Source: Rhodococcoides kyotonense
GTDB lineage: Bacteria > Actinomycetota > Actinomycetes > Mycobacteriales > Mycobacteriaceae
NCBI RefSeq assembly: GCF_900188125.1
Contig: NZ_FZOW01000011.1
Location: forward strand, 62,001-126,000
Length of the DNA stretch: 64,000 bases
Direction: 5' to 3'
In this document: piece after piece, positions 42,573 to 53,131 of the stretch
Position numbering within the stretch: position 1 is the stretch's first letter
Layout: each line of letters begins with the position of its first letter
The notes under the pieces: model-generated
The model's database searches: none
What the model saw: the letters and a program-made list of their open reading frames with translations, nothing else
What the model was told of the DNA's origin: nothing
Program-made: the position numbers and the translations under genes

Positions 42573-44162
42573 GTGGAGATACTGATCGTTCTGGTTGCCG
42601 CGCTGCTCGCGATCGCCGCAGCCTCGATGCTCGGGGAGAAGATCGGCGTTGCGGCTCCCCTGCTGCTCGTCGTGCTCGGAATCGGCATCAGCCTGCTGCC
42701 GTTCGTGCCCGACGTCGAGATCGACCCCGAGTGGATCCTCGCGGGAGTCCTTCCACCACTGCTCTATTCGGCGTCGGTGTCGATGCCGACGATGGACTTC
42801 AGGCGCGAGTTCGGTGCGATCGGAGGCTTGTCGGTTCTCCTCGTCGTCGTCAGCGCTGTCGTGCTCGGATTCTTTTTCAGCTGGGCCATCCCCGATCTGA
42901 ACATCTGGTGGGGCATCGCACTCGGAGCCATCGTCAGCCCGACCGACGCGGTGGCCACATCCATCGTGCGCGGCCTCCCGGTGTCCAAACGCGTCGTGTC
43001 GATTCTGGAGGGTGAGGGTCTTCTCAACGACGCCACCGCACTCGTGTTGCTGCGCACCGCCATTGCCGGCGCTGCAGCATCGGTGTCGTTGTTGGGCGTG
43101 ATCGGGGACTTCGCCTTCGCGGTATCGGTCGCCGCGGTGATCGGATTCGTGGTCGGACACCTGAATTTGAAAGTCCGGTCCCTCGTGAAGGACTCGACGG
43201 TGAACACCGTCATCTCGTTCACCGTCCCCTTCCTGGCGGCCATTCCTGCCGAGGAACTCGGCGCCTCGGGTTTGGTCGCGGCAGTCGTCGCGGGCCTCGT
43301 CACCGGGCACGGCGCACCCCGTTCGCTGTCGCCACGGCACCGCTTCTCCGACACTCAGAACTGGCGTGCCGTGGAATTGGTGTTGGAGGGCGCCGTCTTC
43401 CTCACCATGGGCCTCGAACTGTCCACCATCGTCTCCGACGTGAACGACGATCACCGCGGTCTCGGTGCGGCAGCTCTCGTCGCGGCGGGTGCACTTGTCC
43501 TGACAATTCTCGTGCGAGCTGCCTTCGTCGCACCGCTCATCCGCTGGCTTCGACGGCGAGCGGCTCGCGGTGAACTCATGAAACCGAGACTGTACGACGC
43601 GGCGGGCCGCCTCGACGGCGACGGCGAGAACTACCTGTTCCACGGTCGACGGCGAACACCATCGGAAGGACAGATCGAGCGATTCCGCACCCGCATTCGC
43701 CGGGGTCTCGCCGACATCGACTACTTCCTCGCCGCTCCCCTCGACTGGCGCGACGGAACGGTCGTCGTGTGGGCGGGAATGCGCGGTGCCGTCACCCTCG
43801 CTGCCGCACAGACACTTCCCGAGGACACGCCCGCGAGGTCGCTGCTGGTGTTCATCGCGTTCCTCGTCGCCACCGGTTCACTGCTTCTGCAAGGCGGCAC
43901 GTTGAAGCGCGTCGTCGCATGGGTGACGCCGACCCCCGCCGACGACACCGACGAGGACGACGCCCAGCGCGAGGGCATCCGCAAACTCCTCACCGAGGCC
44001 CTCGACGGCGAGCAGGATCGGTGGAATCAGATCTCGGCTCAGCGAACGGCTCTCCTCGACGCCCGCGACGACGGGCTGTTCGACGCCGAGTCACTCGAAA
44101 AGGCCCTGACCGTCCTCGACGCCGAGCAGATCGGCTTGGAGCTCCGGAGCCGGCCGGATTGA
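42573..44162 (+). CDS. nhaP: Na+/H+ antiporter, CPA1 family
   Basis: Exchanges cytoplasmic Na+ or K+ for protons across the membrane. It has 529 residues with about twelve helices. WGIALGAIVSPTDAVATSIVRG and ILEGEGLLNDATALVLL are the ion-site motifs with the conserved Asp pairs. The second half has DWRDGTVVVWAGMRGAVTLAAA. A long cytoplasmic loop of about 60 residues (RRAARGELMKPRLYD to RIRRGLADIDYFL) and a helical charged C-terminal tail of about 70 residues are visible. GTG at 42573 behind AAAGGA. It stands alone, followed by a dispersed repeat. Confidence 0.92.
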   Translation: MEILIVLVAALLAIAAASMLGEKIGVAAPLLLVVLGIGISLLPFVPDVEIDPEWILAGVLPPLLYSASVSMPTMDFRREFGAIGGLSVLLVVVSAVVLGFFFSWAIPDLNIWWGIALGAIVSPTDAVATSIVRGLPVSKRVVSILEGEGLLNDATALVLLRTAIAGAAASVSLLGVIGDFAFAVSVAAVIGFVVGHLNLKVRSLVKDSTVNTVISFTVPFLAAIPAEELGASGLVAAVVAGLVTGHGAPRSLSPRHRFSDTQNWRAVELVLEGAVFLTMGLELSTIVSDVNDDHRGLGAAALVAAGALVLTILVRAAFVAPLIRWLRRRAARGELMKPRLYDAAGRLDGDGENYLFHGRRRTPSEGQIERFRTRIRRGLADIDYFLAAPLDWRDGTVVVWAGMRGAVTLAAAQTLPEDTPARSLLVFIAFLVATGSLLLQGGTLKRVVAWVTPTPADDTDEDDAQREGIRKLLTEALDGEQDRWNQISAQRTALLDARDDGLFDAESLEKALTVLDAEQIGLELRSRPD

Positions 44163-44183
44163 GTTTCCGGGCGATTGGGGCCT

Positions 44184-44239
44184 GGGGTGACCGAATGTCA
44201 CCCTCGCACACTCAGAGTGACTGAATGCCGCCCTCGCTC
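44184..44239 (-). repeat. second copy of the dispersed palindromic repeat
   Basis: Read on the minus strand this matches the 18192-18236 end of the tandem block over about 46 bp (cattcagtcactctgagtg, then gcgagggtgacattcggtc, then acccc), in the opposite orientation. It begins 22 bp after the antiporter stop. It is one part-unit plus the terminal piece. Confidence 0.85.
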
Positions 44240-44242
44240 CGT

Positions 44243-44392
44243 CTACGCCGTCAACGACACGAGCGTGGTCAGCTTGCGTACTTCGGCAGCGGTGCCGCCG
44301 CGCAACGCCTCAGTGCGTACGACCCGCTCGCCAGGGTTCAGGTACCGGTTGACCCAGGACAAAGTCGATGGCTGCACAGCTGTCGTACTCAG
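44243..44392 (-). pseudogene. remnant of a phosphotransferase-like gene (5' end only)
   Basis: Directly after the lipase gene, with its first codons overlapping the lipase stop, a 49-codon frame reads STTAVQPSTLSWVNRYLN, then PGERVVRTEALRGGTAAEVRK, then LTTLVSLTA and a TAG. The GGTAAEVRKLT segment resembles the N-terminal strand and glycine loop of aminoglycoside/choline phosphotransferase-like kinases, which run to 300 residues. The expected overlapping ATGA/GTGA start reads CTGA; an internal GTG at 44375-44377 is possible. The remnant breaks off 4 bp from the dispersed repeat. I call it a decayed gene; a genuine small protein is less likely. Confidence 0.5.
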
Positions 44393-45528
44393 TTCTGCGC
44401 TAGGTACGCCGCGGACTGACGATCGACGATGTCGGTGAGATCACCGAGCGCCAGGTTGACGTCCTGTAAATGAAGACCCCAACCGTCGTTGGGCAGAGGC
44501 GTCAGGTCCGCTGCGTCACTACCCTCGATACGGAGAACCCGCGCATCCCCGTCGGATTCGCATCGCGCCGTGTAGTTCTGCGAGGGAATTACGAATGGCG
44601 CGGGTGCTACGACGGCGTTCGCATTCACGACGACTGCGGGAGCGCCCGGAACGACTGCAGCAGAACGCAACACCGTCTGCAACGGAGCTCGTGAATTGTC
44701 TTGCAGTGACGCAGGATTGGTGCACAACACTTCGTAATCGGGACCATACGGAAGATCCAGAGCGGAACCGTAGTTGTCGGCAGACGGCGAACGACCGAAT
44801 CTGGCGTCGACCGGCGGCACGTCATTGAACGCCGAATACGCTACGACGCAACCAATTTCATCTGCCGACGCACATCCGGGCAAGTTCTCGAAATCCCCGC
44901 CGATGTTGCTCCCTCGCGCAACCAAGACGTTTCCGCCGATCAGCAACGCCGAGACGATCCGCGACCGGATGTCTTCGTCGTCATCGATCCGATGACGGAT
45001 CAACGACCTCAGCATGTAGGTGCCCTGGGAGTGACCTATCAGAACGACACCGCGTCCGCCGTTGTAGTGCGTCAGGTAGTCATCCCACGCTCGGTCGATG
45101 TCGCCGTACGCAACTGCGAGCGCAGCTGCGCGTTCATCGCCAGGCGAGTTCGCAAGACCGAGAAGTGTGCTCTGGCGATAGACCGGAGCGAACACGCGGC
45201 AATGCGGAGAGAACCGCTCGGCTTGCTGCTGCACAATGAATTGTTGCTCCACACCGACGGTCTGGTCGGCGTTGGCTCGTGGCTGCAAGGAAACCGTCGG
45301 ATACACGTAGAAACAATCGACCGGCGGATCGGATGGCTCCGGACCTGGCACTACCGAAGCGGATGTGTCGACATAGGTGTCTTGGCTGCCCTCACAGGGA
45401 TTCGGAACCGAGCCGGGCTTGCACAGCCACACCGTCGGCGACACGTCGGCGGCTGCGACACCGCCCGTCGTAGCCGCCACTACCGCCAGCGTCGCAACCA
45501 TGACTGCCGCCGACCGAACGATCCCCAT
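44389..45528 (-). CDS. secreted lipase-like protein, DUF3089 family
   Basis: A 379-residue alpha/beta hydrolase. Residues 1-27 form a signal peptide (basic start, Val/Ala core, cut near GGVAAA). DCFYVYPTVSLQP and FSPHCRVFAPVYRQ are DUF3089 motifs, and S167 in VLIGHSQGTYML is the nucleophile. The ATG at 45526-45528 follows GGGAGG. Substrates are unknown; relatives are annotated as extracellular lipases or cutinase-like. Divergent from the merR gene across 93 bp that holds the MerR operator, so shared control is possible. Confidence 0.87.
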   Translation of the reverse strand: MGIVRSAAVMVATLAVVAATTGGVAAADVSPTVWLCKPGSVPNPCEGSQDTYVDTSASVVPGPEPSDPPVDCFYVYPTVSLQPRANADQTVGVEQQFIVQQQAERFSPHCRVFAPVYRQSTLLGLANSPGDERAAALAVAYGDIDRAWDDYLTHYNGGRGVVLIGHSQGTYMLRSLIRHRIDDDEDIRSRIVSALLIGGNVLVARGSNIGGDFENLPGCASADEIGCVVAYSAFNDVPPVDARFGRSPSADNYGSALDLPYGPDYEVLCTNPASLQDNSRAPLQTVLRSAAVVPGAPAVVVNANAVVAPAPFVIPSQNYTARCESDGDARVLRIEGSDAADLTPLPNDGWGLHLQDVNLALGDLTDIVDRQSAAYLAQN

Positions 45529-45584
45529 CGAACACCTCCCCCGAGTCAGGGCGTCACTGTAGCAACCGAGACGGACATTCGGAC

Positions 45585-45615
45585 TTGACCTTGACGCAGC
45601 GTCAAGGTCGACAAT
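45585..45615 (+). promoter_or_regulatory. MerR-type promoter with 19-bp spacer and operator
   Basis: TTGACC (45585-45590), a 19-bp spacer and GACAAT (45610-45615) form the stretched promoter typical of MerR control. The spacer is filled by the inverted repeat ACCTTGACGC-A-GCGTCAAGGT (45588-45608). The merR ATG follows the -10 by 6 nt, so its mRNA should be leaderless. Confidence 0.82.
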
Positions 45616-45621
45616 CGAGGT

Positions 45622-46392
45622 ATGCGAATCGGAGTCCTCGCCCAGGCAGCCGGAACGACTCCGCGGGCGGTCAGGCACTACCACCGACTCGGCCTGTTGC
45701 CGGAACCGACGAGGACGTCGTCCGGCTATCGCGATTACTCGATGTCGGACCTCGTGCGACTCATGCGCATCCGCAGACTCGCGTCGAGCGGGGTCCCCCT
45801 CGGTGCGGTCGCCGCGATGACGACCGATGCGGATGGCGAAAGACGAGAAGGCGACGTGATCGACGATCTGACCGAGCTGGTTGCAGGTATCGAACGTGAA
45901 CAGGAAGTATTGGAGACAAGGAAGACTCGGCTGCTCGATCTGCTGGCGGACGCACGAGACGGTAGACCTCTCAGCGCACTTCCCCGGCAACTCGCCGACA
46001 AGTTGGCCGATCTGATCGACAGTAGTGACGACGTCACACGCGTCGAACTGGAACGTGAGCGTGACCACCTCGAAGTGCTCGCACTGTCGGGTGGCTTGTC
46101 GGACGACCTCGCGATCGCGATGACGGAGGCGGTGCGGGAACCCGATTCGGTCGCGTCGTATCTCGCCGTCCTCGCTCGGTGGTCGTCGCTCCACGGGACC
46201 GATCCTGAACATGCGTCCGACGAGATCGATTCCATCGCACGAGATCTCGCGGAACTGATGGTGGACGTCCACGCGCTCGGAGCGCACACCGATCCGATCC
46301 GACTCGACATCGACGACGTCGTTCCTGATCCAGCGCAACGGGCTGCGCTCGTGCGCACAGTCGAGCTGATGACCGAAGGAGACAGTCCATGA
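45622..46392 (+). CDS. MerR family transcriptional regulator
   Basis: A 256-residue activator/repressor. Its winged helix covers residues 1-70 (IGVLAQAAGTTPRAVRHYHRLGLLPEPTRTSSGYRDY, a complete MerR HTH) and a coiled coil follows at about residues 75-120. A C-terminal helical domain of about 130 residues (RVELERERDHLEVLALSGGLSDDL and on) is larger than in metal sensors and has no Cys, so the ligand is probably not a metal. The ATG at 45622 directly follows the stretched promoter. It overlaps the next gene by 4 bp (ATGA). The divergent lipase and the downstream membrane protein are the likely targets. Confidence 0.9.
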   Translation: MRIGVLAQAAGTTPRAVRHYHRLGLLPEPTRTSSGYRDYSMSDLVRLMRIRRLASSGVPLGAVAAMTTDADGERREGDVIDDLTELVAGIEREQEVLETRKTRLLDLLADARDGRPLSALPRQLADKLADLIDSSDDVTRVELERERDHLEVLALSGGLSDDLAIAMTEAVREPDSVASYLAVLARWSSLHGTDPEHASDEIDSIARDLAELMVDVHALGAHTDPIRLDIDDVVPDPAQRAALVRTVELMTEGDSP

Positions 46393-46955
46393 GAACCGAC
46401 ACCGAAGCGTTCACAGCCCGACGCGGGACGCTCGCGACCCCGATCGCGTTCGGTGTCGCGAGCGTCGTCGAGATCGTCGCGGTCCACTTCCTTGTTCCTT
46501 GGCCGTGGCTGCAGTGGACGTTGCTCGGCCTGTCGATTGTGAGCCTCGGCTTCTTCGTCGGCGCCATTGCCGTTCATCGCGCCAACCCACACACCGCCAC
46601 TCCGGAGACGTTGACGCTCCGATCGGCCGGGAAGGTCGTCGCCGACATTCCACGAGCCACTGTTCGCGCCGCACGCGTCCATCGTCGCTACGGCGTCGTG
46701 AATGCCACCATCGAGAACGGCCGACTGATTCTCCCGACGCAGGACGGCACCACCGTCGACGTCGAATTGTCGGATCCCGTCGACGCTGTCGTGCCAGCGA
46801 TGCTCGCGAAGTGGAGGATCCAGGGCATGGTGTCGTCACTCAGCCTGCAGGTCGACGACCCCGCCGCGCTCGTTCGAGCACTTACGCCGCCACCAGCTGC
46901 CGATTCCGCTGAAGCGCCGTCGCGACGACCAGAACCCCGGCCGCAGCCGCGGTGA
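46389..46955 (+). CDS. hypothetical membrane protein coupled to merR
   Basis: A 188-residue protein with two hydrophobic helices near the N terminus (IAFGVASVVEIVAVHFLVP and LQWTLLGLSIVSLGFFVGAIAV). A beta-rich cytoplasmic domain of about 100 residues follows (VVNATIENGRLILPTQDGTTV), resembling a PH-like or photosystem-type membrane-anchored domain, with a Pro/Arg-rich tail. The start overlaps merR (ATGA), so it is coexpressed with the regulator. No family recognised. Its last 74 bp overlap the end of the convergent MFS gene, an unusually large overlap. Confidence 0.72.
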   Translation: MRTDTEAFTARRGTLATPIAFGVASVVEIVAVHFLVPWPWLQWTLLGLSIVSLGFFVGAIAVHRANPHTATPETLTLRSAGKVVADIPRATVRAARVHRRYGVVNATIENGRLILPTQDGTTVDVELSDPVDAVVPAMLAKWRIQGMVSSLSLQVDDPAALVRALTPPPAADSAEAPSRRPEPRPQPR

Positions 46956-48045
46956 TACCCGCGCCTGCCCAGATCGGTGAGGTGTATCCGAAGCCCGCGG
47001 CGATCGTGACTCCACCGATCCACGCGCCGAGCGCGTTACCGAGGTTGAAGGCGGCGATGTTGGCGCCCGACGCCATCGTCGGCGCATCCGACGCGAACGA
47101 CATCACCCGCATCTGCAGGGCTGGAACGGTCGCGAATCCGAACGCTCCCATCACGAACAGCGATACGACAGTGGCGATCTGGCTTTCGGCGGTCGCCGCG
47201 AAAAACACCAGTACACCCGTCAGGGCAGCCAGCACGACGAGCAACGTGCGGGTGAGGTTCCGGTCGGCAGCCTTGCCTCCCACGTAGTTGCCGACGAACA
47301 AGCCGACACCGAACAGCACCAACAACCACGGAACCGTGGACGAAGCGAAGCCGGTGACGTCGGTCAACGTGAAGGCGATGTACGTGAAGGCTCCGAACAT
47401 TCCGCCGTAACCGAGAACCGTCAGTGCGATGGAGAACCAGACCTGGATCTCGCGGAAGGCACGCAGTTCGCGTCGCAGATCAGCGACGGGCCGAGGCCCC
47501 TGCGGCGCAGGCACGAGCGCGAGAATGCCGAACAGCGCGATCACGCCGATGACGGTGATGGCCCAGAACGTCGAACGCCAGCCGTACGTCTGACCGAGGA
47601 AGGTTCCGAACGGCACGCCGAGAACGTTCGCGGCGGTCAACCCGGCGAACATCATCGCGATGGCGCCTGCCTTCTTGTTCGGTGCGACCATGTCTGCGGC
47701 GACGACCGATCCGATTCCGAAGAACGCACCGTGACACAGCGCGGCGACGACGCGTCCGGCCATCATGACTTCGTACGACGGCGCGAGTGCCGACAGGAAG
47801 TTCCCTGCGATGAACAGCCCCATCAGCGCGACGAGGACATTCTTACGCGGAAAGCGGCTGACGAGGGCGGTGACCGCGAGAGCTCCGACGACGACGCTGA
47901 GCGCGTAGCCGGTGATCAGCCATCCGGCCACGGATTCGGTGACGCCGAAATCCGCGGCGACCTCGGGCAGCAGACCCATGATGACGAATTCCGTGAGACC
48001 GATGCCGAACCCTCCGACGGCAAGTGCAAGTAGCCCTAGCGGCAT
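46882..48045 (-). CDS. MFS drug or sugar efflux transporter (AraJ/YdhP-like)
   Basis: A twelve-helix exporter of 387 residues. GLTEFVIMGLLPEVAADFGVTESVAGWLITGYALSVVVGA is the standard opening of the DHA1 sugar-efflux/chloramphenicol-resistance group; LVSRFPRKNVLVALMGLF is the loop 2-3 motif and GRVVAALCHGAFFGIGSVVA follows. The ATG at 48043-48045 follows GAGGAG. The divergent marR gene, with direct repeats in the shared promoter, is the probable regulator. The C terminus overlaps the convergent membrane protein gene by 74 bp. Confidence 0.9.
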   Translation of the reverse strand: MPLGLLALAVGGFGIGLTEFVIMGLLPEVAADFGVTESVAGWLITGYALSVVVGALAVTALVSRFPRKNVLVALMGLFIAGNFLSALAPSYEVMMAGRVVAALCHGAFFGIGSVVAADMVAPNKKAGAIAMMFAGLTAANVLGVPFGTFLGQTYGWRSTFWAITVIGVIALFGILALVPAPQGPRPVADLRRELRAFREIQVWFSIALTVLGYGGMFGAFTYIAFTLTDVTGFASSTVPWLLVLFGVGLFVGNYVGGKAADRNLTRTLLVVLAALTGVLVFFAATAESQIATVVSLFVMGAFGFATVPALQMRVMSFASDAPTMASGANIAAFNLGNALGAWIGGVTIAAGFGYTSPIWAGAGITAAAAGVLVVATALQRNRQLVAA

Positions 48046-48093
48046 GTGATGACTCCTCGATCGATGCGTGAGCAGATATAGAGCGTGTGCATG

Positions 48094-48127
48094 TAGTTGC
48101 AGGCGCGTCATAAATAGTTGCACGCGC
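48094..48127. promoter_or_regulatory. two direct repeats between the MFS and marR genes
   Basis: TAGTTGCAGGCGCG (48094-48107) and TAGTTGCACGCGC (48115-48127) are repeated 21 bp apart, two turns of the helix, upstream of the MFS start and the divergent marR start. Candidate binding sites of the MarR protein. GTTGCA occurs at both copies and a partial third, CGCGCAAGC, follows. Confidence 0.6.
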
Positions 48128-48183
48128 TCGATAAACGCGCAAGCTGCTAAACTCGGAGCCGGTCATCGGCATGAGGAGCAGGC

Positions 48184-48648
48184 ATGGGAATCGCAGACGA
48201 TTCGTCGCTGGTGCGCGCGCGAGGCTGGCGAACTCTCGCTGCTCTGCACGCACACATCGAAAACGACCTCGAACGGACGCTGCAGTCCGAACACTCCCTG
48301 TCGGTCGTCGAATACACGGTGCTCGATGCCTTGAGCCGTCAGGACGGATGGCACATGCGCATGCAGCAACTCGCCCGCGCGTCGGCCTTGAGCAGCAGCG
48401 CGACCACCCGGCTGGTCAATCGATTGGAAGATCGCGGAATCCTTACGCGCGTTCTTTGCAAGGACGATCGCCGCGGTATCTACACCGAACTGACCGAGAA
48501 GGGCCGGGAAGCCGTCGCTCGCGCTCGACCCACCCATGACGCGGTTCTCGAGAGCGCGCTCGCATCCGCACGCGAGGTACCGGAGCTGGCGTCACTCGTC
48601 GACGCCATTCATGCGTTACCTACCGCAGCGTCAGGTTCCGTTGCTTGA
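48184..48648 (+). CDS. MarR family transcriptional regulator
   Basis: A 154-residue winged-helix dimer. VVEYTVLDALSRQDGWHMRMQQLARASALSSSATTRLVNRLEDRGIL is the HTH region and the wing reads CKDDRRGIYTELTEKG. Its start has GAGGAG upstream. It is divergent from an MFS efflux gene, a common regulator/exporter pairing in which the repressor is released by the exported compound. The ligand is unknown. Confidence 0.9.
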   Translation: MGIADDSSLVRARGWRTLAALHAHIENDLERTLQSEHSLSVVEYTVLDALSRQDGWHMRMQQLARASALSSSATTRLVNRLEDRGILTRVLCKDDRRGIYTELTEKGREAVARARPTHDAVLESALASAREVPELASLVDAIHALPTAASGSVA

Positions 48649-48739
48649 TTGTTCACCGGAGGCGACGGACCAGTATCGTGTGGCCGAGTAACCGTACGCT
48701 GCCCTGATATACGCCGACTGCCGGAGCCTTCACCCTCAT

Positions 48740-50839
48740 ATGCATGCGCAATCCCAACCTGTCGGCGTCACCGATCCTCGGCCGTCCACGTCTGCGGAGG
48801 CTGGACGAGCCGCCGTACGCGAAGACCTCAACGGGCTGCGAGGCGTTGCGATCGCGCTCGTCGTCGTATTCCACGTCTGGATGGGCCGGGTGTCGGGCGG
48901 CGTCGACGTCTTCCTGGTTCTGACGGGGTTCTTCTTCACCGCCTCACTGATCCGGACCGCGCAGTCGGGCGGAAGCCTGAACCCCTTCACCCGCGTCGGA
49001 CGCGTCCTGCGCAGGCTGGGGCCGCCCCTCGTTCTCGTGCTCGCCGGTGTCGCGGTGGCGACGCTGGTGGTGTTCCCCCGCACGCGATGGGCGGAGGTCG
49101 GCGACCAGCTCGTGTCCGGAGTGTTCTTCTTCGCGAACTGGGAACTGGCGTGGACGTCTCAGGACTATCTGGCAGCTGATCCGACCGTCAGCCCGCTCCA
49201 ACATCTGTGGTCCGTCGCCGTGCAGTTCCAGTTCTACCTACTGGCCATTGCCGTAGTCTTCGGCTTGGCCGCCATCATGCGTCGGTCGAGAGGCGGCCAC
49301 CGCACGAGCCCCGATCCCCGGGTCTACCTGGTGCTCTTCGGAGGCGTCGCACTTTTGTCGTTCGTCTACGCAGCCGACGGCGCGACCCGACTGCAGTCCT
49401 GGAACTACTACGACACAGGCGCACGACTGTGGGAAATCCTCGCCGGTGCGGCGCTCGCTGCCGTGTTCGCGTTCCGCGCACCTGCACACTCGTACGGCCT
49501 TCCTTCGCGTGTGAGCAGGACCATCCTGGCCGTCGCCGGGCTCGGTGCCATCGTCGCCTGCGGTTTCGTACTCGACGGTGTGCGTGAATTCCCCGGTCCC
49601 TGGGCTTTGCTTCCAGTACTGGCGACGCTCGCATTGATAGTCGCCGGACCGTACACCGTCGTCGCCAAAGCGCTCCGCAGTCGCACCGGACTGTGGCTCG
49701 GATCGATCGCGTTTCCGCTCTATCTCTGGCATTGGCCGATCCTCATCTTCTGGCTGTCGATCAGCGGCGAGCCGTCGGCAAGCCTGCCCGCGGGCGCTGC
49801 CGTCATCGCAGTGTCCGTCGTCCTCGCGATGGCAACCGTGAAGCTCGTCGAAAAGCCGATGCAGGCGAAGACGCGGACCGTCCCCCGGCTCGTCATCACC
49901 GGCACCGCGGCCGCCATGGCCGCCGTCGTCGTCGCCGGTTCGATCGGCTGGAACTACTACATCGGGTCGACGGTCGCCAAGCTGCAGGCGGCCGACGGCA
50001 GCGATGTCGCGACGCATCCCGGTGCGCTCGCACTCACCGACGGCGCCATCGCCGAAGACGCCGACGTCATTCCGTCGTTGTTCTCGGCGCCCGAGGATCT
50101 ACCGGTCACGACGATCGAGGGCTGCATCGCCGATTTCGAGACTCGCGACGCCGTGAGCTGTGAATACGGCGACGTCGACGCGCCACGAACCATCGCGCTG
50201 GCCGGTAGTTCGCACGCCGAGCACTGGATCACCGCACTCGACCTTCTCGGCCGTGAGCACGGCTTCCGCGTCGTCACCTATCTGAAGATGGGATGCCCGC
50301 TCACGCTGGGGACGATGCCGATGCTCGGCGACACCGAATACCCCGATTGCCTCGACTGGTCCGAGACCGTGCTCGACAGGCTCGAGCAGAGCCAACCGGA
50401 CTACGTGTTCACGACGTCGACGCGCCCCAGAGACGACGGACCGGGCGACTACACGCCCGACTGGTATCTCCAGGTGTGGGCCGAGTTGTCGTCGTACGGC
50501 ATTCCCGTCCTCGCGATGCGCGACAATCCGTGGCTCGAGCACGGCGGCGTGCAATATCGCGCGATCGACTGCCTCGCCGACGGCGGATCCGCTACGTCGT
50601 GCGGAATGCCTCGGGAGAATGCGCTCTCGCCGATCGATCCCGCGCTTGCCGCGTCGTTCCGTTTCCCGAGGGTCTTGCCGCTCGACATGTCGGACGCCCT
50701 GTGCGACGACGACGTCTGCCGTGTGATTGCGGGCAACGTCTTGATCTACCGCGACGAACATCACCTCACCACGACCTACATGCGCACGCTGACCACGGAA
50801 CTCGGTCGGCAGATGGCCTCGGCTACCGGTTGGTGGTGA
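48740..50839 (+). CDS. membrane acyltransferase with SGNH domain (OafA/YrhL-like)
   Basis: O-acylates a cell-envelope glycan or lipid. It has 699 residues: an acyltransferase-3 membrane domain in about residues 28-400 (REDLNGLRGVAIALVVVFHVW, with the key H45, then about ten helices, including IAFPLYLWHWPILIFWLS) and a periplasmic SGNH hydrolase-like domain in about residues 470-690. The SGNH nucleophile is S491 in LAGSSHAEHW, and D672/H675 in YRDEHHLTTTY close the triad. M. tuberculosis has a similar gene next to treX (Rv1565c). The acceptor is unknown; the neighbouring trehalose genes suggest a trehalose-containing lipid, by position only. Confidence 0.88.
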   Translation: MHAQSQPVGVTDPRPSTSAEAGRAAVREDLNGLRGVAIALVVVFHVWMGRVSGGVDVFLVLTGFFFTASLIRTAQSGGSLNPFTRVGRVLRRLGPPLVLVLAGVAVATLVVFPRTRWAEVGDQLVSGVFFFANWELAWTSQDYLAADPTVSPLQHLWSVAVQFQFYLLAIAVVFGLAAIMRRSRGGHRTSPDPRVYLVLFGGVALLSFVYAADGATRLQSWNYYDTGARLWEILAGAALAAVFAFRAPAHSYGLPSRVSRTILAVAGLGAIVACGFVLDGVREFPGPWALLPVLATLALIVAGPYTVVAKALRSRTGLWLGSIAFPLYLWHWPILIFWLSISGEPSASLPAGAAVIAVSVVLAMATVKLVEKPMQAKTRTVPRLVITGTAAAMAAVVVAGSIGWNYYIGSTVAKLQAADGSDVATHPGALALTDGAIAEDADVIPSLFSAPEDLPVTTIEGCIADFETRDAVSCEYGDVDAPRTIALAGSSHAEHWITALDLLGREHGFRVVTYLKMGCPLTLGTMPMLGDTEYPDCLDWSETVLDRLEQSQPDYVFTTSTRPRDDGPGDYTPDWYLQVWAELSSYGIPVLAMRDNPWLEHGGVQYRAIDCLADGGSATSCGMPRENALSPIDPALAASFRFPRVLPLDMSDALCDDDVCRVIAGNVLIYRDEHHLTTTYMRTLTTELGRQMASATGWW

Positions 50840-50872
50840 GCCGGGCCGACCCTGCCACAGTAGGGTTGATCC

Positions 50873-53128
<2,256 letters not shown>

Positions 53129-53131
53129 CCT

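Noticed and set aside
44175..44438. An 87-codon plus-strand frame after the antiporter
   Set aside because: It is antisense to the kinase-like remnant and the lipase end and includes the dispersed repeat. The composition is not protein-like.
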